DNA from: Hymenobacter caeli | Lineage (GTDB): Bacteria; Bacteroidota; Bacteroidia; Cytophagales; Hymenobacteraceae | DNA length: 64,000 nt | Direction of reading: 5' to 3' | Assembly: GCF_013294115.1 (NCBI RefSeq) | Contig: NZ_JABSNP010000017.1 | Span: 59,858-123,857 of the forward strand | Shown here: one piece after another, positions 17,765-26,718 of the stretch | Position numbering within the stretch: position 1 is the stretch's first letter | Layout of the letters: the number at the start of each line of letters is the position of its first letter | Notes under the pieces: model-generated | What the model saw: the letters and a program-made list of their open reading frames with translations, nothing else | The model's database searches: none | What the model was told of the DNA's origin: nothing | Translations under genes and position numbers: made by a program

Positions 17765-20700
17765 TCACCCTCCGGGAATGAAGGCGCACGGGATGCCCTG
17801 CCAGCGGGTGTTGGCGGGCAGGGTCTCGCCCTTCATCAGCAGCGAGAGGCTTTTGAGGACGGCCCCGGGCCCAATCACGGAGTCGTAGAGTACCACCGAC
17901 GAGGTGCCCACCGTGGCGTAGCGCCCAATGCGCAGGGTGGACATCTTCATCACGCGGTCCTCGAACAGGTGGGTTTGGATGGTGCAGCCGTTGTTGAGCA
18001 CGGCGTGGTCGGCCACCCAGGCCAGGTCGAACTCGGTGATTTCCGTCGTGTCGAGGTACACCGAGTGGCCGATGCGGCTGCCCATGAGCTGGAAGAACGA
18101 GGTGGCAAACGGCGTGCCCAGCAGCGGGGCCACCCAGTACAGGAACACGTAGCTCTCGCACAGGGAGTTAATCAGCTCGTCGCGCCACACGTAGCTCGAC
18201 CACAGCGGCTTCTCCGCCGGCCGGTAGCGGCCGATGAGGGCCCACTTGAGGGCGGCCGTGAGCAGCGAAAACCCCAGGATGGTGCCGAACAGCACCGCCG
18301 TGCCCAGCAACGCGCTGATCCAGAACGGGTAGCCGTTGCGCAGGTGCCAGGAGCAGTAGTGGTACACCACGGCGAACGTGGCCGAGACGAACGCAAATGG
18401 CAGCGTGATTTTGAAGAACTCCATCGCGCCCCGCGCCCAGACCAGCCGCGTGGGCGGGTCGAAGGTCAGCCCAGCGTCGAACGACTGCGACACTGGCCGG
18501 TTGGGCAGCAGGAACGCGGGCGAGCCCACCCACGAGGTGTTGGCTGGGGCCCCGGCGGGCGGGGCCGTTGACAGGGCCCCCACCAGCTGGCCGGGGCCCA
18601 GCACGGTTCCCCCGGCCAGCACGGCGCTGTTGCCGATGAAGGTGCGGGCCCCCACCACGGTGGCCGCCACCGCCACCACGCCCCGCTGCACGCGCGGGGC
18701 CCCCACGCTCACCGAATCGGCCAGGAAGGCCCCGGCTTCCACCGTGAGGTGGTCGGCCGAGATGTGGTTGAGAGTAGATATTTCGGCCCGGCGGCCTACC
18801 CGGGCCCCCAGCAGCCGCAGCCACAGCGGCGCGTAGATGGTGGCGTACAGGGGCTTGAGGACGCTCAGGCTCTGGGCCAGCACGGCATCGGCCAGCCAGT
18901 GGCGCACGTAGGCCGGGCTGTAGAGCGGCAGGGTGCCCGCCCGCTGCCGGCCCGCCACAAAGCGCTTGGTGCCGGCCAGCAGGGCCCCCAGCACCAGCAC
19001 GTAGCCCGCCGAGAGCGGCACCAGCGTGAGAAAAGCCGGCACCAACCCCCAGCGCTCCACGGCGTCGTAAAAAAACCGGAACACCGGCAGCGAGGCCGCC
19101 GTGGGCAGCAGCAGGGTCAGGGCAATGGCCAGGGTCTGGATGGCCATATACCCGGCCCCGGCCCGCACCGGCGCGGCCGGCTGGCCGTCCAGCCCGCGCA
19201 CGCGCTGCGCGGGCGAGCCCTGCCAGGCCTCGCGGGCCGCGATGCGCTGGCCGGCGGCCACCACCGAGAGGTCGTCCAGCTCCGATTCGTCGCCCAGCGC
19301 GGTGTCGGTTTCGAGGATGGCGCGCAGGCCCACGTAGGCGTCGCGCCCCACCCGGATGGGCCCCAGGATGAGGCGGTCGCGCTCGACGCGGTAGCCCAGC
19401 AGGCCGGCCTCGCGGGCAATGCTGGCCCCGTCGGCGAGCGTGAGCAGGTCGAAGGTCATCAGGCGCGTCGAGCCGATGTACACGCCGTGGCCGATGCGGG
19501 CCCCCAGCAGGCGGTAGAACACGTTGAGGTAGGGCGTGGCCGAGAGCAGCTGCAACGGGGCCGCCTCCACCAGCTTTTTCACCAGCCAGAACCGGAAGTA
19601 GTAGAAGCCCCACAGCGGGTACTCGCCGGCCCGAAACTTGCCGATAACCAGCCACTTGAGGATGATGACCAGCCCGCAGGCCAGCGGCACGTAGGCCAGC
19701 ACCGCCGCCGCCACCAGGGCCACGATGGCCGCGTCGGGCTGCCGCTCCAGCCAGGGCCGCACCAGGATGGAGCCGTTGAGGGTGAGCACCGGCACCAGGT
19801 AGAACAGGAACACCGACGCCGCCTGGAGCGCCGCCGTGCCCACGCGCACGGCGTGCGAGGCCAGTCGGGGCGGAGCCAGGGGCGCGGCGGCCGCCGCGGG
19901 GCCCGCCCCGGCCGCCGCCGCGTCCACGGCCTGGGCCAGGGCTTCCACGGTGCGGCGGGTGTACATCTCCTTCACCGAGAGGCCCACGAACTGGGGCTGC
20001 TGGCGCAGCTCGGAAATGATGAGCGAGGCCAGCAGCGAGTTGCCGCCCATCTCGAAAAAGTCGTCGGTGACGGACAGGTCGGCCGTGTCGAAGCGCTTCT
20101 GCCAGGCGGCGTAGATGGCGGCTTCGGTGGGCGTGCGGGGCAGGGCCAGCTCGCGGCTCGGGGAGGCGTCGCCGCTCGTCGGCACCGGGTAGGGCAGGGC
20201 CTTGCGGTCGACCTTGCCGCTGGTGAGCAGCGGGAACGTGGCCAGCGGCACCAGCGCGGCGGGCAGCATGTAGGGGGCCAGCCGCTCGCGCAGGTAGGCC
20301 CGCACGGCCTTGGTGTCGAGCAGCGGGTGGTCGGGGTCGAGGATGAGGTAGGCGATGAGCGACTGCACGCCGTCGCCGCTTTCCTTCAGGGCCACGGCGG
20401 CGTTGCGGACGCCGGGCCACTGCAACAGCAGCGACTCAATCTCGGCCAGCTCCACCCGGAAGCCCCGGATTTTCACCTGCGTGTCGATGCGGCCCAGAAA
20501 GTCGATGTTGCCGTCGGGCTCGAAGCGGGCCAAATCGCCGGTGCGGTACAGGCGGCCGCTGAAGCCGGTGGCCAGCCCGGCCACGGTGTTGAACTTGGCG
20601 GCCGTCAGCTCGGGGCGGTTGAGGTAGCCGGCGGCCAGCGCGGGGCCCCCGATGCACAGCTCGCCGGCCCCGCCCAGCGGCACGAGCTGCCCCAGCTGGT

Positions 20701-22279
20701 CGAGCAGCAGGGCCTCGTAGCCGGCAATGGGCCGGCCGATGGTGAGCTTCTGGCCGGGCACGAAGTCGGCGGCGGTGGCCACCACGGTGGCTTCGGTGGG
20801 CCCGTAGGTGTTCACGACGCGGCACTGGCGGGTGGCCCACTTGGCCAGCAGCTCGGGCGGGCACACCTCGCCGCCGAGGATGAGCAGGCGCAGGCTGGGC
20901 ACGGCGGCGGCCAGCAGCGAGAGCAGCGTGGGCACCGTGGAAAACACCGTTACCTGGTTGTCCGACAGGAAAGCGGGCAGCGCGTCGGGGGCTTTCATGG
21001 TGTCTTCGGGCACGGGCACCAGGGCGGCCCCGGCGGCCCAGGCCAGCCACAGCTCCTCCAGCGAGGCATCGAAGGCCACCGAAAAACCCTGCACCACCCG
21101 GTCCTGCGGCGTGGCCTGGAACAGCACCTGCTCGGCCCGCACCAGGTGGCAGATGCTGCGGTGCGGGATGAGTACGCCCTTGGGCAGCCCCGTGGTGCCG
21201 GACGTGTAAATGATGTAGGCAATCGACTCGGGCCCGATGGCCACGGGGCCCAGCGGCGCGGGGGCCCCGGCCGGTGCGGCGGCCAGGTTCAGCACCTGGC
21301 CGGGCCAGGCGGCGAGGTAGGCGGGGGGCGCGTCGTTCACGAGCAGGGCCCGGGCCCCGCAGTCGTTGAGGATGAACGTGACCCGGTCGGCGGGGTACGA
21401 CAGGTCCAGGGGCACGTAAGCGGCCCCGGCCTTGAGCACGGCCAGCATGCCGGCGTACAACTCCACCGATTTGTGCATGAGCAGGCCCACGAAGTCGCCG
21501 GCCTGCACGCCGGCCGCTTGCAGGCGGCCGGCCAGCGCGTCGGCCAGCGCGTTCAACTCGTGGTAAGGCACGGCGCGGCCCTCCCACAGCACGGCGGGGT
21601 GGTTGGGGTAGGTGCGGGCGGTGTCCTCGAAGAGGTGGTGCAGCTGCTGGGCCCCGCCCTTGCCCACGCGCTGCGGGCTGGCGGCGAACTGCCGCAGCTG
21701 GGCCACCTCCTCGGGGGCCAGGAAAAACACGTGGCCCACGGTGGCCCCGGGCCCGGTGGCCAGCTGCCCGAACACGCTCTGCACGTGGGCGGGCAAGTAG
21801 GGCTCGACGCGCAAGCCATCGGCGGCCTCGGTGCAGCTGAAGCTAATGGCCACGGCCTCGGGCGGCCCGAAGGCCAGCGTCACGCACCAGGTCTGGTCGG
21901 GGCTGCGGGCCTCGGGGGCGGGGAAGGAGATGCGGCCGCGCACGATGCCCGCGCCCAGCTCCTCGGCCACGCCGGCCAGGGCCAGGGCCAGCTGGGCGGC
22001 GGCCTCGGCCTCGGCTTCGGCCAGCGTGAGGCCGTCGTGCAGGCCCAGCGTGACGGTGGCGGCGGGGAAGGCCAGCGACTCGTTTTCGATGTGCAGCGTG
22101 GCCTGGAGCTGGGCGGGGGCCCGCTCGGCCTGGTGGCGGTAGTACACCACGGCGAAGGCGGCGAGGTAGCCGGCCAGCAGCCGCTCCTTTTGCTGGAAAA
22201 GCAGCTCGAATTCGGGGGCGTTGCTGGTCGGCTCGGCCGGCGGCAGCGGCGAAACCAGCGGTTCGTTGAGGTCAAGCAT
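17765..22279 (-). CDS. Single-module NRPS (A-T) with membrane/left-handed beta-helix terminal domain
   Basis: A 1504-residue protein. Residues 1-220 are an N-terminal region of unclear fold. About 225-690 form an adenylation domain: 'YIIYTSGTTGLPKG' (motif A3, near 356), 'FDASLEELWLAW' (A4), 'NTYGPTEATV' (A5) and 'YRTGDLARFEPDG' (A7). Near 740 is the thiolation motif 'FFEMGGNSLLAS', whose Ser takes phosphopantetheine. About 800-1504 alternate transmembrane helices with three hexapeptide-type units ('ARIGHGVYIGST', 'ARVGRRAEIST', 'SRIGHSVYLDTTE'). This is the 'NRPS terminal domain of unknown function' architecture (TIGR02353), shared in outline with epsilon-poly-lysine synthetase. No condensation or thioesterase domain is seen. 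A membrane-bound synthase of an amino-acid homopolymer or amide is inferred. Its 3' end is duplicated at 15842-15967. Confidence 0.88.
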   Translation of the reverse strand: MLDLNEPLVSPLPPAEPTSNAPEFELLFQQKERLLAGYLAAFAVVYYRHQAERAPAQLQATLHIENESLAFPAATVTLGLHDGLTLAEAEAEAAAQLALALAGVAEELGAGIVRGRISFPAPEARSPDQTWCVTLAFGPPEAVAISFSCTEAADGLRVEPYLPAHVQSVFGQLATGPGATVGHVFFLAPEEVAQLRQFAASPQRVGKGGAQQLHHLFEDTARTYPNHPAVLWEGRAVPYHELNALADALAGRLQAAGVQAGDFVGLLMHKSVELYAGMLAVLKAGAAYVPLDLSYPADRVTFILNDCGARALLVNDAPPAYLAAWPGQVLNLAAAPAGAPAPLGPVAIGPESIAYIIYTSGTTGLPKGVLIPHRSICHLVRAEQVLFQATPQDRVVQGFSVAFDASLEELWLAWAAGAALVPVPEDTMKAPDALPAFLSDNQVTVFSTVPTLLSLLAAAVPSLRLLILGGEVCPPELLAKWATRQCRVVNTYGPTEATVVATAADFVPGQKLTIGRPIAGYEALLLDQLGQLVPLGGAGELCIGGPALAAGYLNRPELTAAKFNTVAGLATGFSGRLYRTGDLARFEPDGNIDFLGRIDTQVKIRGFRVELAEIESLLLQWPGVRNAAVALKESGDGVQSLIAYLILDPDHPLLDTKAVRAYLRERLAPYMLPAALVPLATFPLLTSGKVDRKALPYPVPTSGDASPSRELALPRTPTEAAIYAAWQKRFDTADLSVTDDFFEMGGNSLLASLIISELRQQPQFVGLSVKEMYTRRTVEALAQAVDAAAAGAGPAAAAAPLAPPRLASHAVRVGTAALQAASVFLFYLVPVLTLNGSILVRPWLERQPDAAIVALVAAAVLAYVPLACGLVIILKWLVIGKFRAGEYPLWGFYYFRFWLVKKLVEAAPLQLLSATPYLNVFYRLLGARIGHGVYIGSTRLMTFDLLTLADGASIAREAGLLGYRVERDRLILGPIRVGRDAYVGLRAILETDTALGDESELDDLSVVAAGQRIAAREAWQGSPAQRVRGLDGQPAAPVRAGAGYMAIQTLAIALTLLLPTAASLPVFRFFYDAVERWGLVPAFLTLVPLSAGYVLVLGALLAGTKRFVAGRQRAGTLPLYSPAYVRHWLADAVLAQSLSVLKPLYATIYAPLWLRLLGARVGRRAEISTLNHISADHLTVEAGAFLADSVSVGAPRVQRGVVAVAATVVGARTFIGNSAVLAGGTVLGPGQLVGALSTAPPAGAPANTSWVGSPAFLLPNRPVSQSFDAGLTFDPPTRLVWARGAMEFFKITLPFAFVSATFAVVYHYCSWHLRNGYPFWISALLGTAVLFGTILGFSLLTAALKWALIGRYRPAEKPLWSSYVWRDELINSLCESYVFLYWVAPLLGTPFATSFFQLMGSRIGHSVYLDTTEITEFDLAWVADHAVLNNGCTIQTHLFEDRVMKMSTLRIGRYATVGTSSVVLYDSVIGPGAVLKSLSLLMKGETLPANTRWQGIPCAFIPGG

Positions 22280-22373
22280 GGGGCACGGGGCCGGGGGTGG
22301 GCCGGGGCGGCCGGGCCCCGCGGCCGGAAGGGAAAGCGCGGTAAAGTACGCCGCCAGGCCCCGGCAGCGGAAC

Positions 22374-22381
22374 CAAAGCTA
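22374..22381 (-). promoter_or_regulatory. -7 element (TAGCTTTG) for the NRPS gene
   Basis: On the minus strand the sequence reads TAGCTTTG, an exact match to the Bacteroidota TAnnTTTG -7 element, about 95 nt upstream of the NRPS start. No TTG -33 element at the usual spacing was found. Confidence 0.55.
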
Positions 22382-22622
22382 ACGTGCGTAAGGGTGGTTT
22401 TCTATGAAGCAGCCCGCCCGCCAGCGGGGCCGGCCGCGGGCCCGTTCCGTTGCAAGGATTGCGCCAAAGCCCCGGGGCGGGGCCGTTTCCTACGGCGGGC
22501 GCGGCGGCGGGTTGTGGGCCCGGCGCGGGCCCCGCGGCCCGGCCCGCCGACGAAAGCCGGGGCGCGGTCGGCACATTCGGCCTCCTGGTCGGGGCGGGGG
22601 CCGGGCGGGCGGGCGGGCGGGG

Positions 22623-22630
22623 TAGCTTTG
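22623..22630 (+). promoter_or_regulatory. Candidate -7 element (TAGCTTTG) for the lytS-type operon
   Basis: An exact TAnnTTTG match on the plus strand, 282 nt upstream of the histidine kinase start. The long leader would include the hairpin at 22696-22743. Position fits, but no -33 element was confirmed. Confidence 0.4.
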
Positions 22631-22695
22631 GGCATTCGCCCAACAGTTGGTTGCTGGTTGCTAGTTGTCCGTTGCTAGTTATTGGGTGCTGTTAC

Positions 22696-22743
22696 GCAGT
22701 AGGCAGTAGCGCGAACTTTGTAGTTCGCGCTACTGCCTACTGC
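22696..22743. repeat. 22-bp perfect inverted repeat hairpin
   Basis: Arms 22696-22717 and 22722-22743 are exact reverse complements (core GTAGGCAGTAGCGCGAA) around a TTGT loop. It lies in the presumed leader of the kinase gene. There is no T-tract, so it may be a mobile palindrome rather than a terminator. Confidence 0.85.
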
Positions 22744-22912
22744 GGCGCTTCAATGAAGGTACCGCGTAACAAGATTTATTAAATGCCCGCTTCTATTGTT
22801 AAAATAATTCTGAGCAGGTATTTAGTGCGCTGATTGATAGCGGACGCAACGGATTATCAGCTTAACTACCAACTATAGAGCAACTAACAACTAACAACTA
22901 ACAACAACTCTC

Positions 22913-24079
22913 ATGGCCGCTTTTTCCTCCCGCGGGGCCCTCACGCCGCTGATTCACGTGCTGGTGTGGGGGCTGTTCGGGCTCACGTTCCTGCTGTTTC
23001 ACCCGCTCACGGGCCGCATCGCCATGCCGCCGCAGTTCTGGGTGAAGCAGGGCGTGATGCTGGCCGTGTGGGTGGGGGCCTTCTACCTCACGGCCCAGGT
23101 GAGCGTGCCGGGGCTGCTGCTGCGCGGGCACGCGGGCTGGTTTGCGGGGGCCCTGGCGGCCACGGCGGCCGCGCTGCTGCTCGTCAACTACGGCCTGGAG
23201 AAGCAGCTGCACCTGCGCGAGCTGATGGACCACGCCTTCCACGCCGCCATGCAGCCCGAGGGGCCCCCGCAGCCGGCCGCGGCCGAGCCCCTGGCCAGCC
23301 GCCTGGGCCCGCGCAACCCCTTCCGCTTCGACGCCATGGGGGCCCTCATCACGCTGCTCGTGCTGGGCATCAGCACCAGCGTGGCGGTGGTGCAGCGCTG
23401 GCAGCAGGAGGCCCAGGGCCGCGCCGCGCTCGAGCAGCAGCGCATCAGCTCGGAGCTGGCTTCGCTCAAGGCCCAAATCAACCCGCACTTCTTCTTTAAT
23501 ACGCTCAACAACATCTACGCCCTCACGCTGCTCGACGGCGAAGAGGCCCGCGCGGCCATCCACCGGCTCTCGCGCATGATGCGCTACGTGCTCTACGAAA
23601 CCGCCGCCGGGCCCACGCTGCTCAGCCAGGAAGTAGCTTTCCTCCAGGACTACATCACCCTGATGCAGCTGCGCCTCACCGACAAGGTGCGCGTGGATTT
23701 TGACGTGCCCGCGCCGCTGCACGACGTGCCCCTGGCCCCCATGCTGCTGCTGCCCTTCGTCGAAAACGCCTTTAAGCACGGCGCGGCGGCCTCGCACACC
23801 AGCCGCATCGCCGTGGCCCTGCGCCAGCCCACGCCCCGGCAGCTGGTGCTGGAGGTGCGCAACACGCGCCTGCCCACGCCCACCACCGACCTCGCCGGCA
23901 GCAACGGCATCGGCATGGCCAACACCCGCCGCCGCCTCGAGCTCCTCTACCCCGGCCGCTACACCCTGCACGTAACCGAGCGCACCCCCGACGACGAATT
24001 CCTGGTGGTGCTGAGCTTGTCGATTGACAACGAGCAGGTAACGGTTAACAAGGAGCAATTGACGATGAGCAATGCGTAG
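22913..24079 (+). CDS. LytS/YehU-family sensor histidine kinase
   Basis: A 388-residue membrane kinase. Four hydrophobic segments lie in residues 1-160 (for example 'LIHVLVWGLFGLTFLLF' and 'MGALITLLVLGISTSVAVV'). A coiled linker leads into the His_kinase (PF06580) motif 'INPHFFFNTLNNIYAL', with phospho-acceptor His192, then the ATP-binding N-box 'LLPFVENAFKHGA' (near 281) and 'GIGMANTRRRLELLYPG'. No extracytoplasmic sensor domain is obvious, as usual in this family. The response regulator gene follows 160 bp downstream and should be its partner. Confidence 0.92.
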   Translation: MAAFSSRGALTPLIHVLVWGLFGLTFLLFHPLTGRIAMPPQFWVKQGVMLAVWVGAFYLTAQVSVPGLLLRGHAGWFAGALAATAAALLLVNYGLEKQLHLRELMDHAFHAAMQPEGPPQPAAAEPLASRLGPRNPFRFDAMGALITLLVLGISTSVAVVQRWQQEAQGRAALEQQRISSELASLKAQINPHFFFNTLNNIYALTLLDGEEARAAIHRLSRMMRYVLYETAAGPTLLSQEVAFLQDYITLMQLRLTDKVRVDFDVPAPLHDVPLAPMLLLPFVENAFKHGAAASHTSRIAVALRQPTPRQLVLEVRNTRLPTPTTDLAGSNGIGMANTRRRLELLYPGRYTLHVTERTPDDEFLVVLSLSIDNEQVTVNKEQLTMSNA

Positions 24080-24239
24080 GCGGGTTTTTCCTTTTGCACT
24101 TGCTGAGCTTGTTCCACCCTCCAAAAAAACGCCTCGAAAAGGCCGTCAGCCCGAACGCAGCCGAGGCATGACGGTCGGGGGGCCAGGGTTCACAACCCAG
24201 AATTCATAACTCATAATTCAGAACTCATAATTAAAAAAG

Positions 24240-24980
24240 ATGTCCCTCGTCCTCAAGTGCATTGCCGTGGATGACGAGCCGCTGGCCTTGGGGCTGGTGT
24301 GCGCGTTCATCGAGAAAACGCCGTTTCTGGAGCTGGTGGGCCGCTACAACAGCGGCGTGGACGCCCTCAAGGGGCTGCACGCGCTGCCCCCAGGCGGGGT
24401 CGACGTGGCGTTTCTCGACATCCAGATGCAGGAGCTGAACGGCCTGGAGCTGGCCCGCGTGCTGGCGCAGGCCGGGGGCCCCCGGGTCGTGTTCACCACC
24501 GCCTTCAGCCAGTACGCCGTGGAGGGCTACCGCGTCGATGCCCTCGATTACCTAATGAAACCCTTCAACTACGAAGAGTTTTTGCGGGCCGCCGGCAAGG
24601 CCCGCGCCTACGCCGAGCGGGCCCAGGCCCTGGCCGCGCCGCACGCCCCGCCGGCCGAGGAAGATTGCATTTTTCTAAAGGTGGAGTACCAGCTCGTGCG
24701 CGTGCTGCTGAACGACATCCTGTACGTGGAAGGGCTGAAAGACTACGTGAAGGTGCACCTCAAAAGCGCCCCCCGGGCCCTGCTCTCGCTGATGAGCCTG
24801 CGGGCGATGGAGGAGAAGCTGCCCGCCCGGCGCTTCCTGCGCATTCACCGCTCGTTCATCGTGGCCCTGGACAAAATCGAGGCCGTACGCCGCCTCACCG
24901 TGCAGATTGGCGACGCCACGCTGCCCGTGGGCGACCAGTACAAGGAGGCGTTCGGGCAGTTTCTGAGCCGCTGGGTGTGA
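24240..24980 (+). CDS. LytTR-family response regulator
   Basis: A 246-residue regulator. Receiver domain about residues 5-120 with phospho-acceptor Asp60 in 'AFLDIQMQELNGLEL' and the conserved Lys in 'LDYLMKPFNY'. A LytTR DNA-binding domain covers about 140-245: 'FLKVEYQLVRVLLNDILYVE', 'GLKDYVKVHL', and 'RRFLRIHRSFIVALDKIEAV'. It pairs with the upstream LytS-type kinase. Targets are unknown; the nearby STAS-like, Kelch and DUF4270 genes are candidates only by proximity. Confidence 0.93.
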   Translation: MSLVLKCIAVDDEPLALGLVCAFIEKTPFLELVGRYNSGVDALKGLHALPPGGVDVAFLDIQMQELNGLELARVLAQAGGPRVVFTTAFSQYAVEGYRVDALDYLMKPFNYEEFLRAAGKARAYAERAQALAAPHAPPAEEDCIFLKVEYQLVRVLLNDILYVEGLKDYVKVHLKSAPRALLSLMSLRAMEEKLPARRFLRIHRSFIVALDKIEAVRRLTVQIGDATLPVGDQYKEAFGQFLSRWV

Positions 24981-25132
24981 GGCCCGCCCCGGCCCCGGCG
25001 ATGGAACCGCCCGGTTGGTCTGGAAAGCGCGGCCGCCGGGCGAAGCCGTGCGGGCCCCGGCCCGGCCCCGGCCACCTTTGCGGGGCGAACGGGCGCGCCG
25101 ACACCTGTTCGCGTCGCCTTACCGCCTTGGCC

Positions 25133-25567
25133 ATGAACCCCAACCCCGCTGCCCGGCCCCAACCGGCCGCCGACGATTTCCTGCACCTGGCTTACCGGCC
25201 CGACCTGCACCTGCTGGTGGGCCGCTGGCGGCGGCCGGTGTCGGGGGCCGAGCTGCGGCGCGGCTACCGCGCCCTGCTGGCCGCCGCCGAAGCCGCCGCC
25301 TGCCCCCGCTGGCTGGTGGACGTGCGCGGCCGCGGGCCCCTCGACGCGGACGCGGCCCGCTGGCTGCTGGGCGAGTTCCTGCCGCGGCTGCCCGCGTGCC
25401 TGCCGGGCCCCGTGTGCCTGGGCTATCTGGTATCGCCGCGCCAACGGGCCCCGGCGGGGCCGGTCGGGCCCGCGCCGGCGGGCACCCAAGTAGAATTTTT
25501 TGAAGATGAAGGGGCCCTGAACCACTGGCTGGCGCCGCGCCGCGCCGCGCCCGGCGGAGCCGCCTGA
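25133..25567 (+). CDS. STAS/SpoIIAA-like small protein, hypothetical
   Basis: A 144-residue cytosolic protein. The start at 25133 is chosen because the frame upstream is only a shadow of the response regulator. It has the strand-helix pattern of SpoIIAA-like proteins in Bacteroidota: 'LHLLVGRWRRPVSGAELRRG', a following Ala-rich helix, 'RWLVDVRGRGPLDADAARWL', and a C-terminal 'VEFFEDEGALNHWLAP'. No phosphorylatable serine motif of anti-sigma antagonists is visible. A 'CTTTGCGG' motif about 55 nt upstream is a weak -7 candidate. Role unknown. Confidence 0.7.
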   Translation: MNPNPAARPQPAADDFLHLAYRPDLHLLVGRWRRPVSGAELRRGYRALLAAAEAAACPRWLVDVRGRGPLDADAARWLLGEFLPRLPACLPGPVCLGYLVSPRQRAPAGPVGPAPAGTQVEFFEDEGALNHWLAPRRAAPGGAA

Positions 25568-25634
25568 TGCGGCGCAACGCGGCGAAAACCCGAAACTAGT
25601 TGCGGGGGCAAGCAACCATCGGATTGGTTTCAGG

Positions 25635-25642
25635 TATCTTTG
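25635..25642 (+). promoter_or_regulatory. -7 element (TATCTTTG) for the Kelch/DUF4270 operon
   Basis: An exact TAnnTTTG match 41 nt upstream of the ATG at 25684, in an AT-rich leader. A TTG lies at 25600-25602, too far (32 nt) to be a standard -33 element. Confidence 0.6.
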
Positions 25643-25683
25643 CGGCATAAAACATAAATCTTGCTTACCCTATTTTTCTTTTC

Positions 25684-26718
25684 ATGAAGAAGATTTTTTC
25701 AGTCGTTTTGCTCGCGCTGGCGACGTTGGGCCTCGGCTCTTGCAAAAAAAGTGATGACACCGCCGCGGTGACCGGCGTGTGGACCCGGCAGGCGTATTTC
25801 AGCGGCCTGGCGCGGAGCGGCGCGGTGGCTTTCACCATCAACGGCAAGGCCTACGCGGGCCTGGGCCAGAACGGCATCGACACCCTGGGCGCGTTCAAAG
25901 ACTTCTACACCTTCAACCCGGCCGTGAACAGCTGGACGCCAGTGGCCCGCTTCCCCGGCAAGGGGCGCTACTTCGCCACCGCTTTTTCCGACAGCCAGTA
26001 CGGCTACGTGGGCACGGGCTACGACGGGCTGAACTACCTGGCCGACTTCTGGCGCTACGACCCCGCCGCGAACAAATGGACCCGTATTGCCGACTTCCCC
26101 GCGGCGCGGTACGGGGCCGTGGCCTTCACCGCTAAAAACACCGGCTACGTGGGCACGGGCTACAACGGCAGCGCCCAGAACGACTTCTACCAGTACAACG
26201 CCACCGCCAACACCTGGACGTCGATTGGCTACCCTGGGGCCAAGCGCCAGGGTGCTTCGGCGTTCACCATCAACGACATCGGGTACGTGATGCTGGGCAC
26301 CGCGAATGCTGCTTACCCGGTGGATGTGTATTCGTACGACCCCGCGGCCAACAAGTGGACGCAGCACCGCGACCTCATCCTGCATTCGGCCAGCTCGACC
26401 GACGGCCTCGACTACGACTACCACTTGGTGCCGCGTACCAACGCATCTACTTTCACGGTGGGCGCGATGGGCTACATTGCCCTGGGCAGCAACGGCGCGG
26501 TGGAAACCGATTGCTGGGCCTACGACCCCTCGGTGGATACCTGGACGGTGAAAACGGCGTTCACGGCGGCCACCACCTCGGGCGGCTCGGGCGGTGCGGC
26601 CCGCACCAACGGCATCGGCTTCGGCATCGGCAGCCTCGGCTACGTGGGCCTGGGCACCAACGGTACCACCCGCATCGACGATTTGTACCAGTTCGACCCC
26701 AATGCGGTTATTCAATAA
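25684..26718 (+). CDS. Kelch-repeat beta-propeller lipoprotein
   Basis: A 344-residue lipoprotein (MKKIFSVVLLALATLGLGSC; lipid Cys20). The mature part consists of about six Kelch-type blades marked by repeats such as 'GYVGTGYDGLNYLADFWRYD', 'NKWTRIADFPAARYGAVAF' and 'YVGLGTNGTTRIDDLYQFD'. Kelch propellers in Bacteroidota lipoproteins usually bind carbohydrate or protein partners at the surface; no galactose-oxidase active-site residues are evident. The next gene starts 17 bp inside this one, so the two are likely co-translated. Confidence 0.9.
   Translation: MKKIFSVVLLALATLGLGSCKKSDDTAAVTGVWTRQAYFSGLARSGAVAFTINGKAYAGLGQNGIDTLGAFKDFYTFNPAVNSWTPVARFPGKGRYFATAFSDSQYGYVGTGYDGLNYLADFWRYDPAANKWTRIADFPAARYGAVAFTAKNTGYVGTGYNGSAQNDFYQYNATANTWTSIGYPGAKRQGASAFTINDIGYVMLGTANAAYPVDVYSYDPAANKWTQHRDLILHSASSTDGLDYDYHLVPRTNASTFTVGAMGYIALGSNGAVETDCWAYDPSVDTWTVKTAFTAATTSGGSGGAARTNGIGFGIGSLGYVGLGTNGTTRIDDLYQFDPNAVIQ

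Larger units (their letters stand above)
22382..22912. other. Divergent intergenic region between NRPS and lytS-type kinase
   Basis: No gene is supported in these 531 bases. They include a very GC-rich stretch (22400-22620), a plus-strand TAGCTTTG at 22623-22630, a 48-bp hairpin (22696-22743), and low-complexity runs built on GTTGCTAGTT and AACTAACAAC. The open frames that cross the GC-rich part are compositional artefacts. Confidence 0.6.

Noticed and set aside
22400..22640. A GC-rich stretch as a possible replication or transfer origin
   Set aside because: There are no DnaA-box clusters, iterons or relaxase genes nearby; the bias is compositional only.
18749..22678. A 1309-codon open frame on the plus strand opposite the NRPS gene
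   Set aside because: It is antisense to a well-supported gene, is extremely rich in Gly, Arg, His and Gln, and shows no domain. Long antisense frames are expected in GC-rich DNA.
22450..22782. Open frames in the GC-rich gap upstream of the LytS-type kinase
   Set aside because: Their composition is dominated by Gly, Arg and Ala from simple GC-rich sequence, and they cross a palindrome and low-complexity runs.
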